Shown: in pieces, positions 23,868-36,300 of the stretch
Layout: the number at the start of each line of letters is the position of its first letter
Numbering within the stretch: the first letter of the stretch is position 1
Source of the DNA: Temnothorax longispinosus
Taxonomy: Eukaryota; Arthropoda; Insecta; Hymenoptera; Formicidae
Assembly (NCBI RefSeq): GCF_030848805.1
Contig: NC_092367.1
Span: forward strand, 17,913,692 to 17,977,691
DNA: 64,000 nt
Direction of reading: 5' to 3'
Notes under the pieces: generated by a model
What the model saw: the letters and a program-made list of their open reading frames with translations, nothing else
Told to the model about the DNA's origin: nothing
Databases searched by the model: none
Position numbers and translations under genes: made by a program

Positions 23868-26800
23868 TTAATATTCCTCCTCATCGTCGGGCGCAAGTCC
23901 GTCGCCTTCCAATTCTTCGGGTGGCGCAAAACCATCCTGAAAAGAAAAGATAGATAGAGATATTACTTGAGGCATTTATCCGAAGGGAAAGAATTGCAAA
24001 CTTATTATAAAAATAAAAATTACCTCTGTTGCATAAAGGACTTCTAAAATTTTCTGTATAATAGGTGGTGGATCGCCGCCGTTGTCGCAATCTTGGCACA
24101 TGACTTCTATGTCACGTAATTTTCCGAAGTAGAAATCTCTCTCCTTTTCCAGACCTTCGACTGACATTTTCAGTTCAACCAACTGAAACATTGCATTAAT
24201 TTTTATTAAGAGATAATACATAGAAAAAAAAAACATTTATTGCCATAAATATCTTTTGAATAAAATGTATGTATAATACCTGTGCACTAAGTTCCTCAAT
24301 TTTTCCGTTATCGCCACGGTTGCCGACTGTGGTTTTGGGTGGCGCACGGTACGGCGGCTGAACTTTATTTACTAGATAAAAGAAATATATAATGCTTTAA
24401 AATATCATGTTGAAAAATCATTAAGTAATTATGTATACTTCTGCAATATAAATTAGAATAATTTGTAACTTGTGTAGAAATTAACAAAGCTACCTAAACA
24501 TGTAAATATACAAGCTATTTTGCGACAAGCAAAACAATGCATGCAGAAATATGGTTCAAAATCATGCACAACATGTGTATTTTACAATCATAACAAATTG
24601 GGGAAATGTATTATGGAAATATTTATATATATAAATGAAATCTTTGCATTATGTAATAAAAGAAAATCGCAAGGCAAGTGTTCCTAAGAAATAAAAAAAA
24701 TGATAGGTTCTCATATTACGTATTAACTTGTAGAATAATGTGTATTGACAAATTTTGATAGCGATTATAGACTAATGTTGATACAGACGATTATCATAAA
24801 TTAGTGGAAGCTATAATACTTGCATCAGAGTGAGGGAACAATATATTGTGACTACATATCTCATTCTCATAATTATGTGTTCACTGAAATTTTGCCTGTC
24901 TTAATTATGTTCTCATGTACTGCGATAATCAGTATTAATGAAGTTACCACTCAGACATTGTAATCAGTGAATACAGAAACTACTAGGAACACACACATAA
25001 TTTACTCTATACTTTCCTTCATATACCTCAGTATTTAAAATATATACGGAGCTAGAGAAGCAAAATATAAGTGACGAGAGTTACAGTTAAAAACAAAAAG
25101 AGATATTGAATTTCACCTAAAATGTTTGTACTATCTGCACGCATGGTAGATGGTTGTCCCTCACCTAAAGGCAAATTTCATTTCAAGTTATTGAGGACAT
25201 ATTATGCAATAACCCATAATTGAAACTCCTGTTGAAATATTTAGCAACGGGGAAGTAAATTCAGTTCCCATGTCACGGATTATAAAGTTATAGTATAAAT
25301 TTTTGATCTGTTTAATCTCCCTACCGACTTGATATTTACTTTGTAATCATTACCTTGCCTGCTGCAGTAAGGTCAGCCAAATTTTCATAACGGATCAAAG
25401 GATAATCAAGCAATCAAGTCATTGTCAATTATTGATTAGTACAAAATCTGTGTTAACGTACAAGTTTCAAATTGTACTTGTAAAAAGGCTATATATATAT
25501 CTCTCTCTATAATATCAGATCTCACTCTCTTTTTTTAAATGGTGTTAAAACTCAAATTTCTTTATGTCAAAAAGTAAAGTCATTAAATGATGTACCAGTA
25601 GTACGAGGAGCCGGTTTAGCTGAATTTACTGTGTCACGTGGAGAAGCACGTTTCATGTTAGAACCACCACGAGGTGCATTACTTCCGCCACTACCCATAG
25701 GCTCCCCTCCTCGCATAGCAAGCGCATCGTACGGCTCCGCTCCCGAGTAGTTTGCATCAAAGAATTTCTTGAACCATTGCAAAAACTCAAAGTTGTCTTG
25801 GAACCTGCCTTTCACCAGCCTATCAATTGGCACAATCTGCAAAGGAGGAGTGGAACACGTGTGCAACAAAAGAAAATAAAACAAAATTAAATACAAACGA
25901 ATTTTGAATAAACTTGTATATTAAAATTAACCGGTTTTAACACTAGAAAATAACATTACTTTATGACACACTATTAAAAATAAGCAGCTCTAGAACTCTT
26001 CCTATCGCTCTGCAGTAAATCTAACAGTAAATCAGGATAAGTGCGGAGGCAACATTTAACATCCTAATCTATGTATACTTGGGAAAATTATCTCAACGAT
26101 ACATATCCAAAGATTTATATATAAATATATGCAACAAATTTCAGTACATCTCCCATAGATCAGATCGATTTAGACGAGTTAAAAATGTTCATATCTCTAT
26201 GATGTGGAAAATTGAAGAGTGCGTGTAACGTGAAGTATGTGTGTTTGCATGTAACATTGTAAAAAAAATAGCTTGTAACACGTTTATGCACATAGACTAA
26301 AAGTAACGTGATGATCGAAACAAATCGAGATACAATACTATTGCAATATAAATTGCATGTGCATGTGCATGTACACGTGTAGGATGATTCTATCCAAATA
26401 TCTCTCTAAAAAAAAAACATACAACAGCATGCAAGAAGCGACCGTGTAAAATCGAGATCTGCAACAATATACCCTGTTGCTGCCGCGGAACGATGTTACG
26501 TTGCTGTATCTGTCTTTGTTGGATTTGCGGTTGTTTCGATTGCGGCGGCAACGGTACCAACTGAGGATTCGACAAAGTGTGCGTCCCGTCCACGCCGGAA
26601 CCTAGCGGTATGCAGCCGCGCGCGTCGTAAGCGTCATATTCACGCCCATCGTAATTTGCGTCGAAAAACTTTTTGAACCACTGTAGAAACTCAAAGTTAT
26701 CTTGAAAGCGCCCTTTTATCAGCTTGTCCACTGGTATTACCTGAACCATTTCCATCACGGTCGTATCATTACGATTTTTCATCCAGCCTTGCGTAAAGTT

Positions 26801-27289
26801 ACGCTATTACACGCGGGACAATGTCGATTTTTTTTTCTTTAGATCTTGAAGCAACGTCGCAGTTTATATATCACGCGTAACGCAACGGCTTACCTTTTAA
26901 TATTTCTCTAAAAATCATCTTTATTCTTATGGATAAATGTGTCTTGCCACATTATTTTACTGTCTTTAAAGCGATTTGATCAGAGATAGCGAGGGAGAAG
27001 AGAATAGTCTGCTTGCCCTTACCTTGTCCACGTTCATCTTTTTGAAGCCACCTTGGAGAATTTTGAAATTCTGTATATATTCGTGCTCCAGATTAGTCTT
27101 GAACTTGACCCTTTTCAAGGGTACACTGCCGGGGAAGAGCATGTCCATGAACTGACAATAGACCGCACCGGTGCACAGCTCCTCGATCTTGGTGAACGAG
27201 GATTGCAGGCAGTCATTTACCCACGCGAGCATGTCGTGACGACTTAGATTGTCGGATGTCATATTTGTGGCGTACACGTTTACAGCCAT
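23868..27289 (-). CDS. Eb1: Microtubule-associated protein RP/EB family (EB1)
   Basis: EB1 tracks growing microtubule plus ends and recruits other plus-end proteins. Exons on the minus strand are 27289-27023, then one of two alternatives (26740-26473 or 25836-25596), 25164-25117, 24371-24280, 24182-24024 and 23936-23868. The first exon (MAVNVYATNMTSDNLSRHDM) carries the N-terminal half of the calponin-homology domain and the alternative exon carries the second half. The exon at 24182-24024 holds the coiled-coil EB-homology domain (EKERDFYFGKLRDIEVMCQD), and the protein ends in DDEEEY, the EEY motif bound by CAP-Gly domains of p150 and CLIP proteins. Predicted length is 300 aa with the 268-nt exon or 291 aa with the 241-nt exon, close to known EB1 proteins. 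An acceptor at 27308 leaves a 19-nt 5' leader. The upstream non-coding exon has a strong donor at 27880|27879. Confidence 0.97.
25117..25164 (-). CDS. Eb1: Eb1 48-nt skippable exon
   Basis: The acceptor CTTTAG and donor GGTGAAA flank 48 nt with phase 1 on both sides, encoding EGQPSTMRADSTNIL plus split glycines. Its length is divisible by three, so skipping it shortens the linker by 16 residues without changing frame. It sits in the flexible linker between the CH domain and the coiled coil and is Ser/Thr-rich, a plausible phosphoregulation site. Confidence 0.75.
   Translation of the reverse strand: MRDNHLPCVQIVQTF
25596..25836 (-). CDS. Eb1: Eb1 alternative CH-domain/linker exon, copy B
   Basis: 241 nt, entry phase 0, exit phase 1. 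It begins IVPIDRLVKGRFQDNFEFLQ and continues through WFKKFFDANY, the end of the CH domain, then a basic Gly/Ser/Pro linker (RGGSNMKRASPRDTVNSAKP). The first ~30 residues are nearly the same as copy A; the linker is unrelated to it. Confidence 0.92.
26473..26740 (-). CDS. Eb1: Eb1 alternative CH-domain/linker exon, copy A
   Basis: 268 nt, entry phase 0, exit phase 1. It begins VIPVDKLIKGRFQDNFEFLQ and WFKKFFDANYDGREYDAYD follows. The linker is Gln-rich (QIQQRQIQQRNIVPRQQQ) instead of basic. The acceptor is GGTTCAG and the donor is CAGG|GTATAT. Using both copies together would break the reading frame, so the two must be used alternatively. Confidence 0.92.
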
Positions 27290-27879
27290 GTTGCTGCGTT
27301 TGCTTTAACTGAAAAGTACAGAATAACAGATTAGAATTTCAAGTGTTGGCGATATTTTGGCGATGCCGAGGGACGCAATAACAAGACGGCGAGCGTTAGA
27401 CGCGACGCGTTCATCAGTTTCGAGATCGGGAGATTCGCTATCACGATTATTGTCGGCTTCCGGCGACCGGGACCGGAGGAAGGACAAAACCGCGGGATTG
27501 CACCGCGACTCCGGTATAAATAAAGTCGGCGGGCGGGATCGTGGGCAATAACCGAGGCGGTGCGGCACGCCAGGAATCGCCGTCCCGCTGGATATCCGGA
27601 CGACCGAACTCCAGGATATCCTGAGACGGACGGCATTCCATTCGCTTTTTTTGGGGGGAAGAGGCGAGGAAGGGGGGTACGAAACTGTCGCGGTCGACAT
27701 ATTCGGCATTCTTTATTCCTCGTGCGCCCGCGATTCCGGCCCGCGCGAGACCGCCGCTCTCCCGGGGCGGCCTCGCGCCACCGCCCCGCACGCCCGGGGT
27801 TAGTCCGCCGCGTCCGGGCGGGGTACCTAGCGACGGCCAGCCGTCGGCCCGGCCGCCGCGACTTCCACGCACGACTTAC

Positions 27880-28625
27880 CCGAGGATCGCGAAAACACGG
27901 TTAACACGCCGCGGGAGTGGTTCCGTGGTTCACGGCACGCAGATGACAAATGTGCACTAGATCGTTCAAACACGCATACAACGGAAACTGGTAACGGTTG
28001 CTTCGAGCGCGATTGGCCGGCGTGGCGGCACGGAGCACGCGAGAGAGTAGATGTGAGAGAGGAGCAGAGAGGAGAGAGGCCATCCCGGTGATCGTCTAGG
28101 GCCCAGGGCCAGGGGGCGGGCCGGGCGGGGAAACGCGAATGTCACCAGAAAGCCCTTTCCCTAGGCCGACTAGTGACGAGAGAACGCCGCAGGGGCGCAG
28201 GCTTACATATAACCTCCAAACGCTTCTGTCAAATTCACCGTTCTAACCGAGGGAACGAGGGGATTGTTTTTTACGTGGATTTCTCTCGACACAAGTAGGT
28301 GATCTGTGAGTCTCGAATACTGACGTTTTACCGTGTAATTTAGGAAAAATTTCCGCAAATTAAGTATTTTGCATCCTCCGCCGTTTTAATGTTTACTGAA
28401 AACAGCTGTACGTTAAAATACTGTCAGTAGACAATCTAATTAATGCGATTTATTCTTTCAAACAAATTTAATCGATCACCGAAGAATTTTACTTCCACAA
28501 ACAGCAGAGGTAAATTTCAAGGATAGTGAAGATTTCCGAATAATTGACATATACTCTCTTCTGACACTCACCTGCTTGCTGTATTTCAATGACAGTCCGT
28601 GCAAAGGTCTGTTTTCGTATTTTAG
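27880..28625. promoter_or_regulatory. Bidirectional promoter and 5' exons of Eb1 (minus) and Dctn3 (plus)
   Basis: The Eb1 non-coding first exon ends at 27880 (donor GTAAGT). The Dctn3 coding exon starts after an acceptor (GTTTTCGTATTTTAG) at 28625. About 0.7 kb separates these points, and much of it (to about 28200) is CpG-rich, in strong contrast to the AT-rich neighbourhood. Start sites for both genes should fall inside. No TATA box is evident, as is usual for housekeeping promoters. Confidence 0.6.
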
Positions 28626-28633
28626 CCCGTGAA

Positions 28634-29203
28634 ATGTCGGCCGTCAAATTGCTAGAAGACAGAATCGCCAATTTGGAGAAGCAAGTGTACGGGCTTGGCA
28701 AAATGATGAGCGTCGACGACCCAGCACCGCCAAACGCCGTTGTCGACCGACTCGCCGATGTCAATTCGTTAATCAGCTCGGCATTGTCAGGCAGGGAAAA
28801 ACCGAACGCGGTTATCAAGCGTCTGCCGGAGTTAAATGGCTACTTGGAGCCCACTTCCGAAGAGATTGATATGCCCGCGAGTGCTAAAGCGCAGTTGTTG
28901 TTGACAATGGAACCAGAGATCCTGGAGAATCACAAGTTGTTAACCAAAGTGCAGGAACTCGCGCCTGTGTTGGAGTCAGAACGTATCAAAGACTCGCCCG
29001 AGTTGAACAACACATTCAACAAGATATCGCTGTCGTATCTCGAAGCTTACAAGGATTCCAAAGAGCTGAGCGCTCACGTACACGAGCTGCTATCTAAGTA
29101 TAACGCGGTTATAAATAGTATATCGGAATCGTTAATTATTTTAGATAATGCGGTTACAGCCGCAGAAGTAGCAGCTAAGCCGAAAAAGCAAGCAGATGAT
29201 TAA
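28634..29203 (+). CDS. Dctn3: Dynactin subunit 3 (p24)
   Basis: p24 is a small coiled-coil subunit of the dynactin shoulder/arm complex, which links p150Glued and dynamitin to the Arp1 filament and supports cytoplasmic dynein. The single coding exon gives 189 aa, close to the ~186 aa of animal p24. The N-terminus MSAVKLLEDRIANLEKQVYG is the family's opening helix, and the rest is predicted mostly helical with acidic and Leu-rich heptads (for example LLTKVQELAPVLESERIKD), ending in a Lys-rich KPKKQADD. I start at 28634 because an acceptor lies 8 nt upstream. An in-frame ATG at 28589 would add 15 residues only in an unspliced transcript. The gene is divergent to Eb1 and convergent with the gene at 30322. 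Confidence 0.95.
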   Translation: MSAVKLLEDRIANLEKQVYGLGKMMSVDDPAPPNAVVDRLADVNSLISSALSGREKPNAVIKRLPELNGYLEPTSEEIDMPASAKAQLLLTMEPEILENHKLLTKVQELAPVLESERIKDSPELNNTFNKISLSYLEAYKDSKELSAHVHELLSKYNAVINSISESLIILDNAVTAAEVAAKPKKQADD

Positions 29204-30321
29204 CGAAATAATTATTCGGTCCATTTAAATATATCAGTTAATTTATATCGTGTTTTAATACAAGTTAATATTTTTCAATTTCTGCTTCAATTTCGTATAG
29301 TGCAAATTCACTTTTAATCGCTTATCTTTTAACTTATTTATTATAGAAAATTGTTTTAGAAGCGAGTTGGTCAGGGTAAGGGAAAGAAAATATCTCAGGC
29401 CTGTGTAAAATACATTTATTTACCAGTTTTACTTGAAATATAAAAATACGCATTCATCAGTGACTACGTATATATGTAAACATACTTTACTGTTTAATCT
29501 CTATAACAATGCATTTTATTAAAAAATAGTCATATATTATATACATTTATCCTATCTATTATCTAGTTCTATCCACGGTTCATTTCAGAAATCCTTATTT
29601 AGGATCTCTGAGACAAACTGTTGATTCATATTTAATGGGACATGCATATGTATCGGTCTCTCATATTAAATAATTACCTTGTAATTGGTGTACATAAAGT
29701 GAACTAGAAATATTTAAAATATCACAAAAATATTATTTTTAATTCGATTCGGGCGACAGCAAATTTCGTGTAAATATAGTAATAAGTAGGAATTTTGAAT
29801 ATGTAGGAATGTAAAAAATTCATCTTTAAGAGACCCGTTACACTAATAAATTCTTAATACCACATTATTCATAATAAACAATTACTTTATACAGTATTTA
29901 CATATTGTTTCCTTAATTATAAGTCGATATAATTTTGTGATCTTTGATTCTTATAACAAATTCTCGTACGGAATTTAAGTGCTCTCTCTTCGATCTGTCG
30001 TCTTACAATAGCACTTAAGCTTTTCTCATGACAGTTTATCGCTGACGCGACGTTCGAGAATTATTCAAGTACCTTTCGTGCTGTCAATAGGAACATTAAA
30101 ATTAGAAAAAGAGGAAAGATACGAAAATGTGTACGACTTTTAAGATCAAAGAAAATTAGGGAGGTCTGTCTTAAATTTTTGTTCTTCTGTCGTAGTTTCT
30201 TTTTATATATATATAGAATCACGATCTCTTTTTTCTAGCTTATTAAAATTGCGATTCGCTTGTCTATCATGAAGTATCGGTTTCTTATATACTTCGAGAA
30301 AATTGATATAATAATAATGAT
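29204..30321. terminator. Convergent 3' UTRs of Dctn3 and the transmembrane pseudoprotease
   Basis: No coding frame here. Plus-strand AATAAA signals at 29845-29850 and 29873-29878 suit Dctn3. A minus-strand AATAAA at 29415-29420 suits the gene whose stop is at 30322. If these signals are used, the two transcripts overlap tail to tail by about 450 nt. Confidence 0.45.
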
Positions 30322-33300
30322 TTAGCTTTGCATTCGCAAAGCTGGCACTGTTTCGCGCAACCATGAGAGCGCTGGTTCCAAGCTCGAGTAAATTGCTGGA
30401 TGACCCCTCGAACATCTGCTATGATGACTTAGTAAACCCTGGATTTCCCATCTTTCCGAAGTACCCTGTGATTCACTGGCACACATCAGTGGCGCCCCTT
30501 CGTCATTCTAAAAACACAAATTGATTTATTTATCATTAATATAGTACTTATAATTTGGTTGTTATTAATATTACGATTTTCAAATAATTTTCGATGTATC
30601 GGGCGCATCATAAGTATTTGCATATTTTTTGTAGCGTTAAACTTACGTAACAAGGGCCTTTATCCGTGCAAATATCGTGTTCCGTGATAAATCCTGCATA
30701 ATGACTCGTGGCGTTACATTTATCGGAATTATTCGTCGGAACAGGCAAGAATTTTAGATATTGCTGCAAATTCATTTCCCCGTTCATAAGGAATCCCCAT
30801 CCTGCCGTCACGCAAATCTGCCTCGGCTGAAAATCGCGTTCGAGATCAGAAAATGCGTTATTAAGCAATAATTAACTATGCGCAACCTTATTAGAGTAGT
30901 AATTTAATCGAAAGTATACCTGAATAGGCTGTTTGGGAAGACATACGGCGCTAACGTTTGTGGAAAATATTAATGGCTCTCCTAATTCGATCAGGGCGAT
31001 GTCATTATTGTACAGGAACTGATTATATTTCACTTGAGGATAAGGCACGATATTCTTAACGGTGTGCCCTTTCAGCATATTTTCACCGGTAAAAAGTTGC
31101 CATTCGCTCTTCTCCTTGTGTCTATAGGACCAAGTGTATAAAAAATCATGTTATATATTAACGTTACAACGTCTTGTATATTATGTCAAAAGTGAAATAT
31201 TCCATTTTATAAATCGGAGCAAAATTATAAGATTAAGAAATATAAAAGCGTTTTTAATCGAATCTTAGTTATGGTTTACCCTTTCGTAAATAAATTCATA
31301 CATTCATTTCTATATCAAATTACCTGTAGATACAGGAATAACTGGCTAGAGCGTGCATAGGACTGAGTATACTGGCTGTACAAGCAGTTCCTCCTTCCGT
31401 TTCCTTCAACAGAGCCACGCTGGACCATTGCTCATGGTTGGCTGGAGTCCCATCTGCCGATCTCGCGGTCGGCTCCTCGGCATAGTGCAGACCGCAAGTG
31501 AACTCCTGGCACGACACTTGCACCACCTTGTCCGACACGCAGAATCCCATGTCCTCTAAATTCGTGACTAGCGGCAGGCGATAATTAGGGTTTGTCTTCA
31601 GTCTTAGAACTTTCTGGCTTCTGTCCCACGCGAACGACTCGATTGTCTCGTCGGATCCAGCGAATCCCAAAGCCTGACAATAGGAATCGCTGAATTCTTC
31701 GCTCCACCCGTCCGAGCAGACTAGATAGTCGCTATCGTGTTGTCTGAATATAAAAATTTACATTTCTTTTATACAACATTAATGCAAAGTAATATAAAAT
31801 ACTTATTGCTAATTTTAAGGATATTTATTTTTATTGTTTTTTTTTATGTTCTCATGGATTTTCCTTTTTATCTACATGAAATTATTATGTATAAATATTC
31901 ATTAATTAATTTCGGTTTGTTAAAAAGAATTATATTTTTTTATGATTATTTGCAGCTACTTTCTAATGAAATACGTTGTTGACCCGCGGTTTCGAGCTCA
32001 CAAAGATAATGAAATTAGGGAGATAAATTAGGAGATTGTATATATTCGGTGTATATACCTTATCTTCAAAAATGGCACGCGATTAGTCAATTCGCTCTCC
32101 GTGTTGCCATCCGTTTCCGCATCAGTGAGATTTCTGTCTGCAGTAGCATTGGCGATTAGGCAACCCCATTCGTCCGAATAATCCGGGCAATTCTCGGTGC
32201 CGTCGCAGACTTGGACCCGGGGGATGCATCCACCGTTTTGACACTTAAATTGATCCACGGCACAGTCGCATAGCTTCTCGTCTTCCCCGTTAACGCAATC
32301 GGCAACTCCGTTGCAACGCCACGCTTGCGGGATGCACCACTTCTCCGTTGGGCAGAGAAATTCGTTGTTCCCGCAGTTTTCCGCGCAATTGTATTCGTCC
32401 TGATGTCCTTCGCAGTCGGGCCGACCATTGCATTGCCACAATCCCGGAATGCATCTTCCTGCAATCGGGAATTTTCATAATCCCATCTAGATTTTGATAA
32501 GAATTATTGCATATTTGATATCTCAATCATTGATATTTGTCAAGTTTCACAATTCATTAGCGATAGGCTTAAGACTCATTGAATCACACTTCACGTACAT
32601 GATAAAAATCTGGAGGTGAGATATCGTTCGAAATTAAAAAGCTCTTGAAAGTCTTAATGGATGATTAGACATTCGAACTTTATTACTCGTCATTATCACT
32701 CCATTGTTGTACTCGCGTATCGTTTCGCACATTAATTGTACTCGACACTTACCGTTCGGACACCTGAACTCGTCAGACTGACACCGCCAGTTCTCGCAGT
32801 CGTGCTCGTCGCTGCCATCGTCGCAATCCGCGATCTTGTTGCAGACGAGGTGCCTCTTCAGGCACTGTCCGTTGGCGCAGCGGAAATTACCCGGACAACC
32901 TTCCGCCTCGCAGTTCAACTCATCCGAACCGTCGGAACAGTCGTTCTCGGAGTCGCATTTGGCGGATTGTGGTACGCAATACGCACCGTTCCTAGACGTT
33001 CCATTGACGCATTGAAATTGGCCTGTGGTGCATTTCGAGAAGATCCCAGGAGACGAAGTTCCTGAAGGACTGCTGGCGATAGCGGTGGTACTCTCGACCT
33101 TTACGTCCAACGGTGAAGTTCGCGCGGTCGTGATCGGCTCTTCCGTAACGCGATCCCCTTTCGTTTCCTCGAAATCGCTGAATAATTGATCAGAGAAAAA
33201 GGTGTCGTCTTGCCCAGCCGTTTCATTCGCGTTGGCACGACCTTCGACCGTCGTCTCGTTCGCAGCTGTCTTTTTCGTATCGCCCGGTACGATCATGGGA

Positions 33301-36300
33301 CGAGTATTTCGCATGATTACGTAGGGCTCCGTGACTGGTACCGAGTCTATTATCTCTTCCGACACGGGTATGAAGCTGGGATAATTCTTAGGCTTCGTCT
33401 CTGCGACCGCGCCTCTATTTTCGCTTCTGTCCATGCTCCCCGTAGCTTTCCATTTCGATATAGGCAGGATGTTGCCTTCTTTGTCGGCCACGGTGAACCT
33501 GGGTACATTCGGGTCTATGTCCGAGCTTACCACGCTGTCGCTCAGTTCTTCGTCTCGGTTTTCAGGGGTGACTGGAGATATCGGCTGCTCCGTTTGGGAA
33601 AGAATGGTCGAATCGGACCTTTCCGTTAAAACGTTATCTTCATTCTGATCCTCCAGGCTCAGATCTTTCTCCTTTTTGTACTTGTACTTGTCGAATCCCT
33701 TTTTATCGATCGGTTTCTTCTTGCTTTCCGGACTCTTTTCCAGCGGTATCACCCTGAGCGCCTCTTCAGACAGCTCCGAGTCAAGCGATATCGGTCTCGG
33801 CGGAATCGTGGTGAACAACATTCTGTAATTTACCATGGGTTGCGTGTCGTCTAGCACTTCCGTGACCGGTCTAACGTCTTCCGTAGTGGTGACATCATTA
33901 GGCATAGGCGAGGTTCCTTCTACGCCACTTGCAATATATTTTTCTGTGGTCATCATAGGAGTAGTCTCAATCTTTGCGCTTTCCGTCGCACTCCCAATTT
34001 CCCGCCCGTTTTCATCATATTCTATTCTCCGGCCAGATCCTAAGCTTACGTTACTCTCGTATATCGTTGTCGCCGCCATGCTTCTTTCCGACGTGCTATT
34101 CGTATCCGTCATTAAATCGCTCGGGGTGACAGCATTCTCTTTCTCGGCCTCGCTCTTGCTCGTCTCGTCATCAACATCGTCCGTTGAAATTGTTTTGTCA
34201 GTAATTTTCTTGTCTTTCATTTTCTTGTCTTCACTCGACATCTCTTCACTCAACGTTGTCGTTAACATGTCGCTCTCCGTCGTTTGCAGCTCCTCGGGCA
34301 AGATCGGGATCTGAGCTGTGGTTTTAGTCTCCAGCGTGGTTGGAGTCGTTGTAATCTGCGCTGCTGTAACAGCTTCTTTCTCGTCGGATTGGCTGACGTT
34401 CGGCGCTTCCGTATTGTTCTCCTCATGTTTGCCGTCATCGATTACGGTAGTGATTTCAACCTTGTCGGTTCCTATCGTCGTGGATATTTCCTGTTGGATT
34501 TCTATAGGCAATACGGGTTCTTGAGTAGTCATTCTACCATCTTCCATCTGGTTGTCCACAGCGTCTTCCGTCTTCGTAATCATCGGATTTTGTGTCGTAT
34601 CGGAAGCTATCTTCTCGATCGTCGCATTCTTTTTCTTTACGACATCGAATGTAGTTAGCGACGGATCGTTATAAGGAACTTTTACAGAGTCAACATTCTT
34701 CAAAACCGCTTTCTTGGAAGACTCGATGACTTTAATCGGAATGCCGGTATCGTGTCGGTATTCCTTCGACAAGGTTTCATCCGTAATGTCGTTGTAGTGA
34801 TCTTCGACAGCATTTTCTTCTGGTTTCTCTGAGCTGGCCACACTGCTTTCTATCGCGATACCTCCAACTTCTTTTTCTACTTTCTTTCCGGCAGAAGTTA
34901 CATCGACAGGAGGCTTCGTTTTCTTATCTATAGGTTGTATTGTAGTTTGAGAAATTGAATCTACTGATTTATCTTTTATCGTCAATGGAATCACTTTCAA
35001 CTCTTCGTCATTATCTTCGGAGAAACCGCTGCTTTTCTGATCTGTAATGTCTTCTGTTCCGTCATTGTCAACTGATTTCGTAGAACTATTTTGATGTAAC
35101 ACGTTCAAAATTTTATATTCTGTATCATTGATAATTTTGCTGGCACTTTTGTCATTTATTGAATGTGAACTAACGTCATTCAATAAATCTTTGGTTTCAG
35201 TTTCGTTCATTCTGCCTGCATTATTACGTATTGATGGCCGATGTGTTATAACATCATCGATGTGAGTTTCGAAAGGATTAGGAACGTCTTGCTCGTCCTT
35301 GTCTAAGCGTGGCGCTTTCTTCATGCTTTCCTTTTCTTTATGAACGTCCGGTAAGAATGGTGACATATCCTCAACCGGTCGATCGTCGGACTTTCCTGCG
35401 GAATGATCTACGGAATTTTCTGGGAATATCGCCGGATGAAGGGGATGACTTGTCGAATGTTCTTGAATTTCGTCAGGGCGTCTATTATTGCTCGTATGAG
35501 CGATAGCCTCATCAGAACGCATTGTAGATGAACCGATCGAAGTTGTATTTTCTGCAGATTTTTTCACGTTTACGTCTTCGTTAACCATGACCCCGTTCTT
35601 CAATTCCGTCGTCGAGTTTTCTGCTTTCAGAGTTCTGTTTGTGGCTTGTTCCGGAATGAGTTGCGGAATTATCGCGTGTATCTCTATCGGTTGCTGCTCG
35701 GATTTCGGTATCAGCATGATATGTTCGTCGTCCGCCGATTTCACGATAGGTTCCCTCAATGGCTCGACATTGTGGGCAAAGTTTTTCGGTATTTTAGGAA
35801 AGATCGTTGTCGGCATATGTTCGATGACATTTTTCTCATTCGAATCTGGTGTATTTGGTTGTAATGCGGGTTCGGGCACGTGTTCTTCCCGGTACCCAGG
35901 TATTGGCTGAGTGAGCATGTCAGTTGGAGTAGTTTCTGGTATCGTCGTAGTTGTTTCGCGTACTTTAGTATTATATGTTTCTGGATTCCTATTACTTACG
36001 CCATTTATCTCTATTGTATGGAAATATCCTGTCGATGAATACCTGTCATTTGTGGATTTAGTAGTCAATTCGATTTTTTCTTCTATTGATGTGACCGGCA
36101 AAGTAGTTGCCGCAGTAGTTGAAATAGGCTGTTTAAAAATGTCTAAGCTAGTGCCCGATTTTTGTTCGATTGTTAAATCGCGTTCACCGGTCGTAGAATT
36201 TTCACTCTGAATATTACTTAAATTTGCATCAAAATTCATTTCTGTTGTAAAATCACTTTCTTTAGTTTCCTGAAGACCAGGATTTTGTGTGAATTGCTCC

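Noticed and set aside
27305..27904. Several long ORFs (up to 141 codons) on both strands just upstream of the Eb1 start
   Set aside because: They lie in the CpG-rich Eb1 5' intron and first exon. GC-rich DNA has few stop codons, all frames are equally open, and the Eb1 splice signals explain the region.
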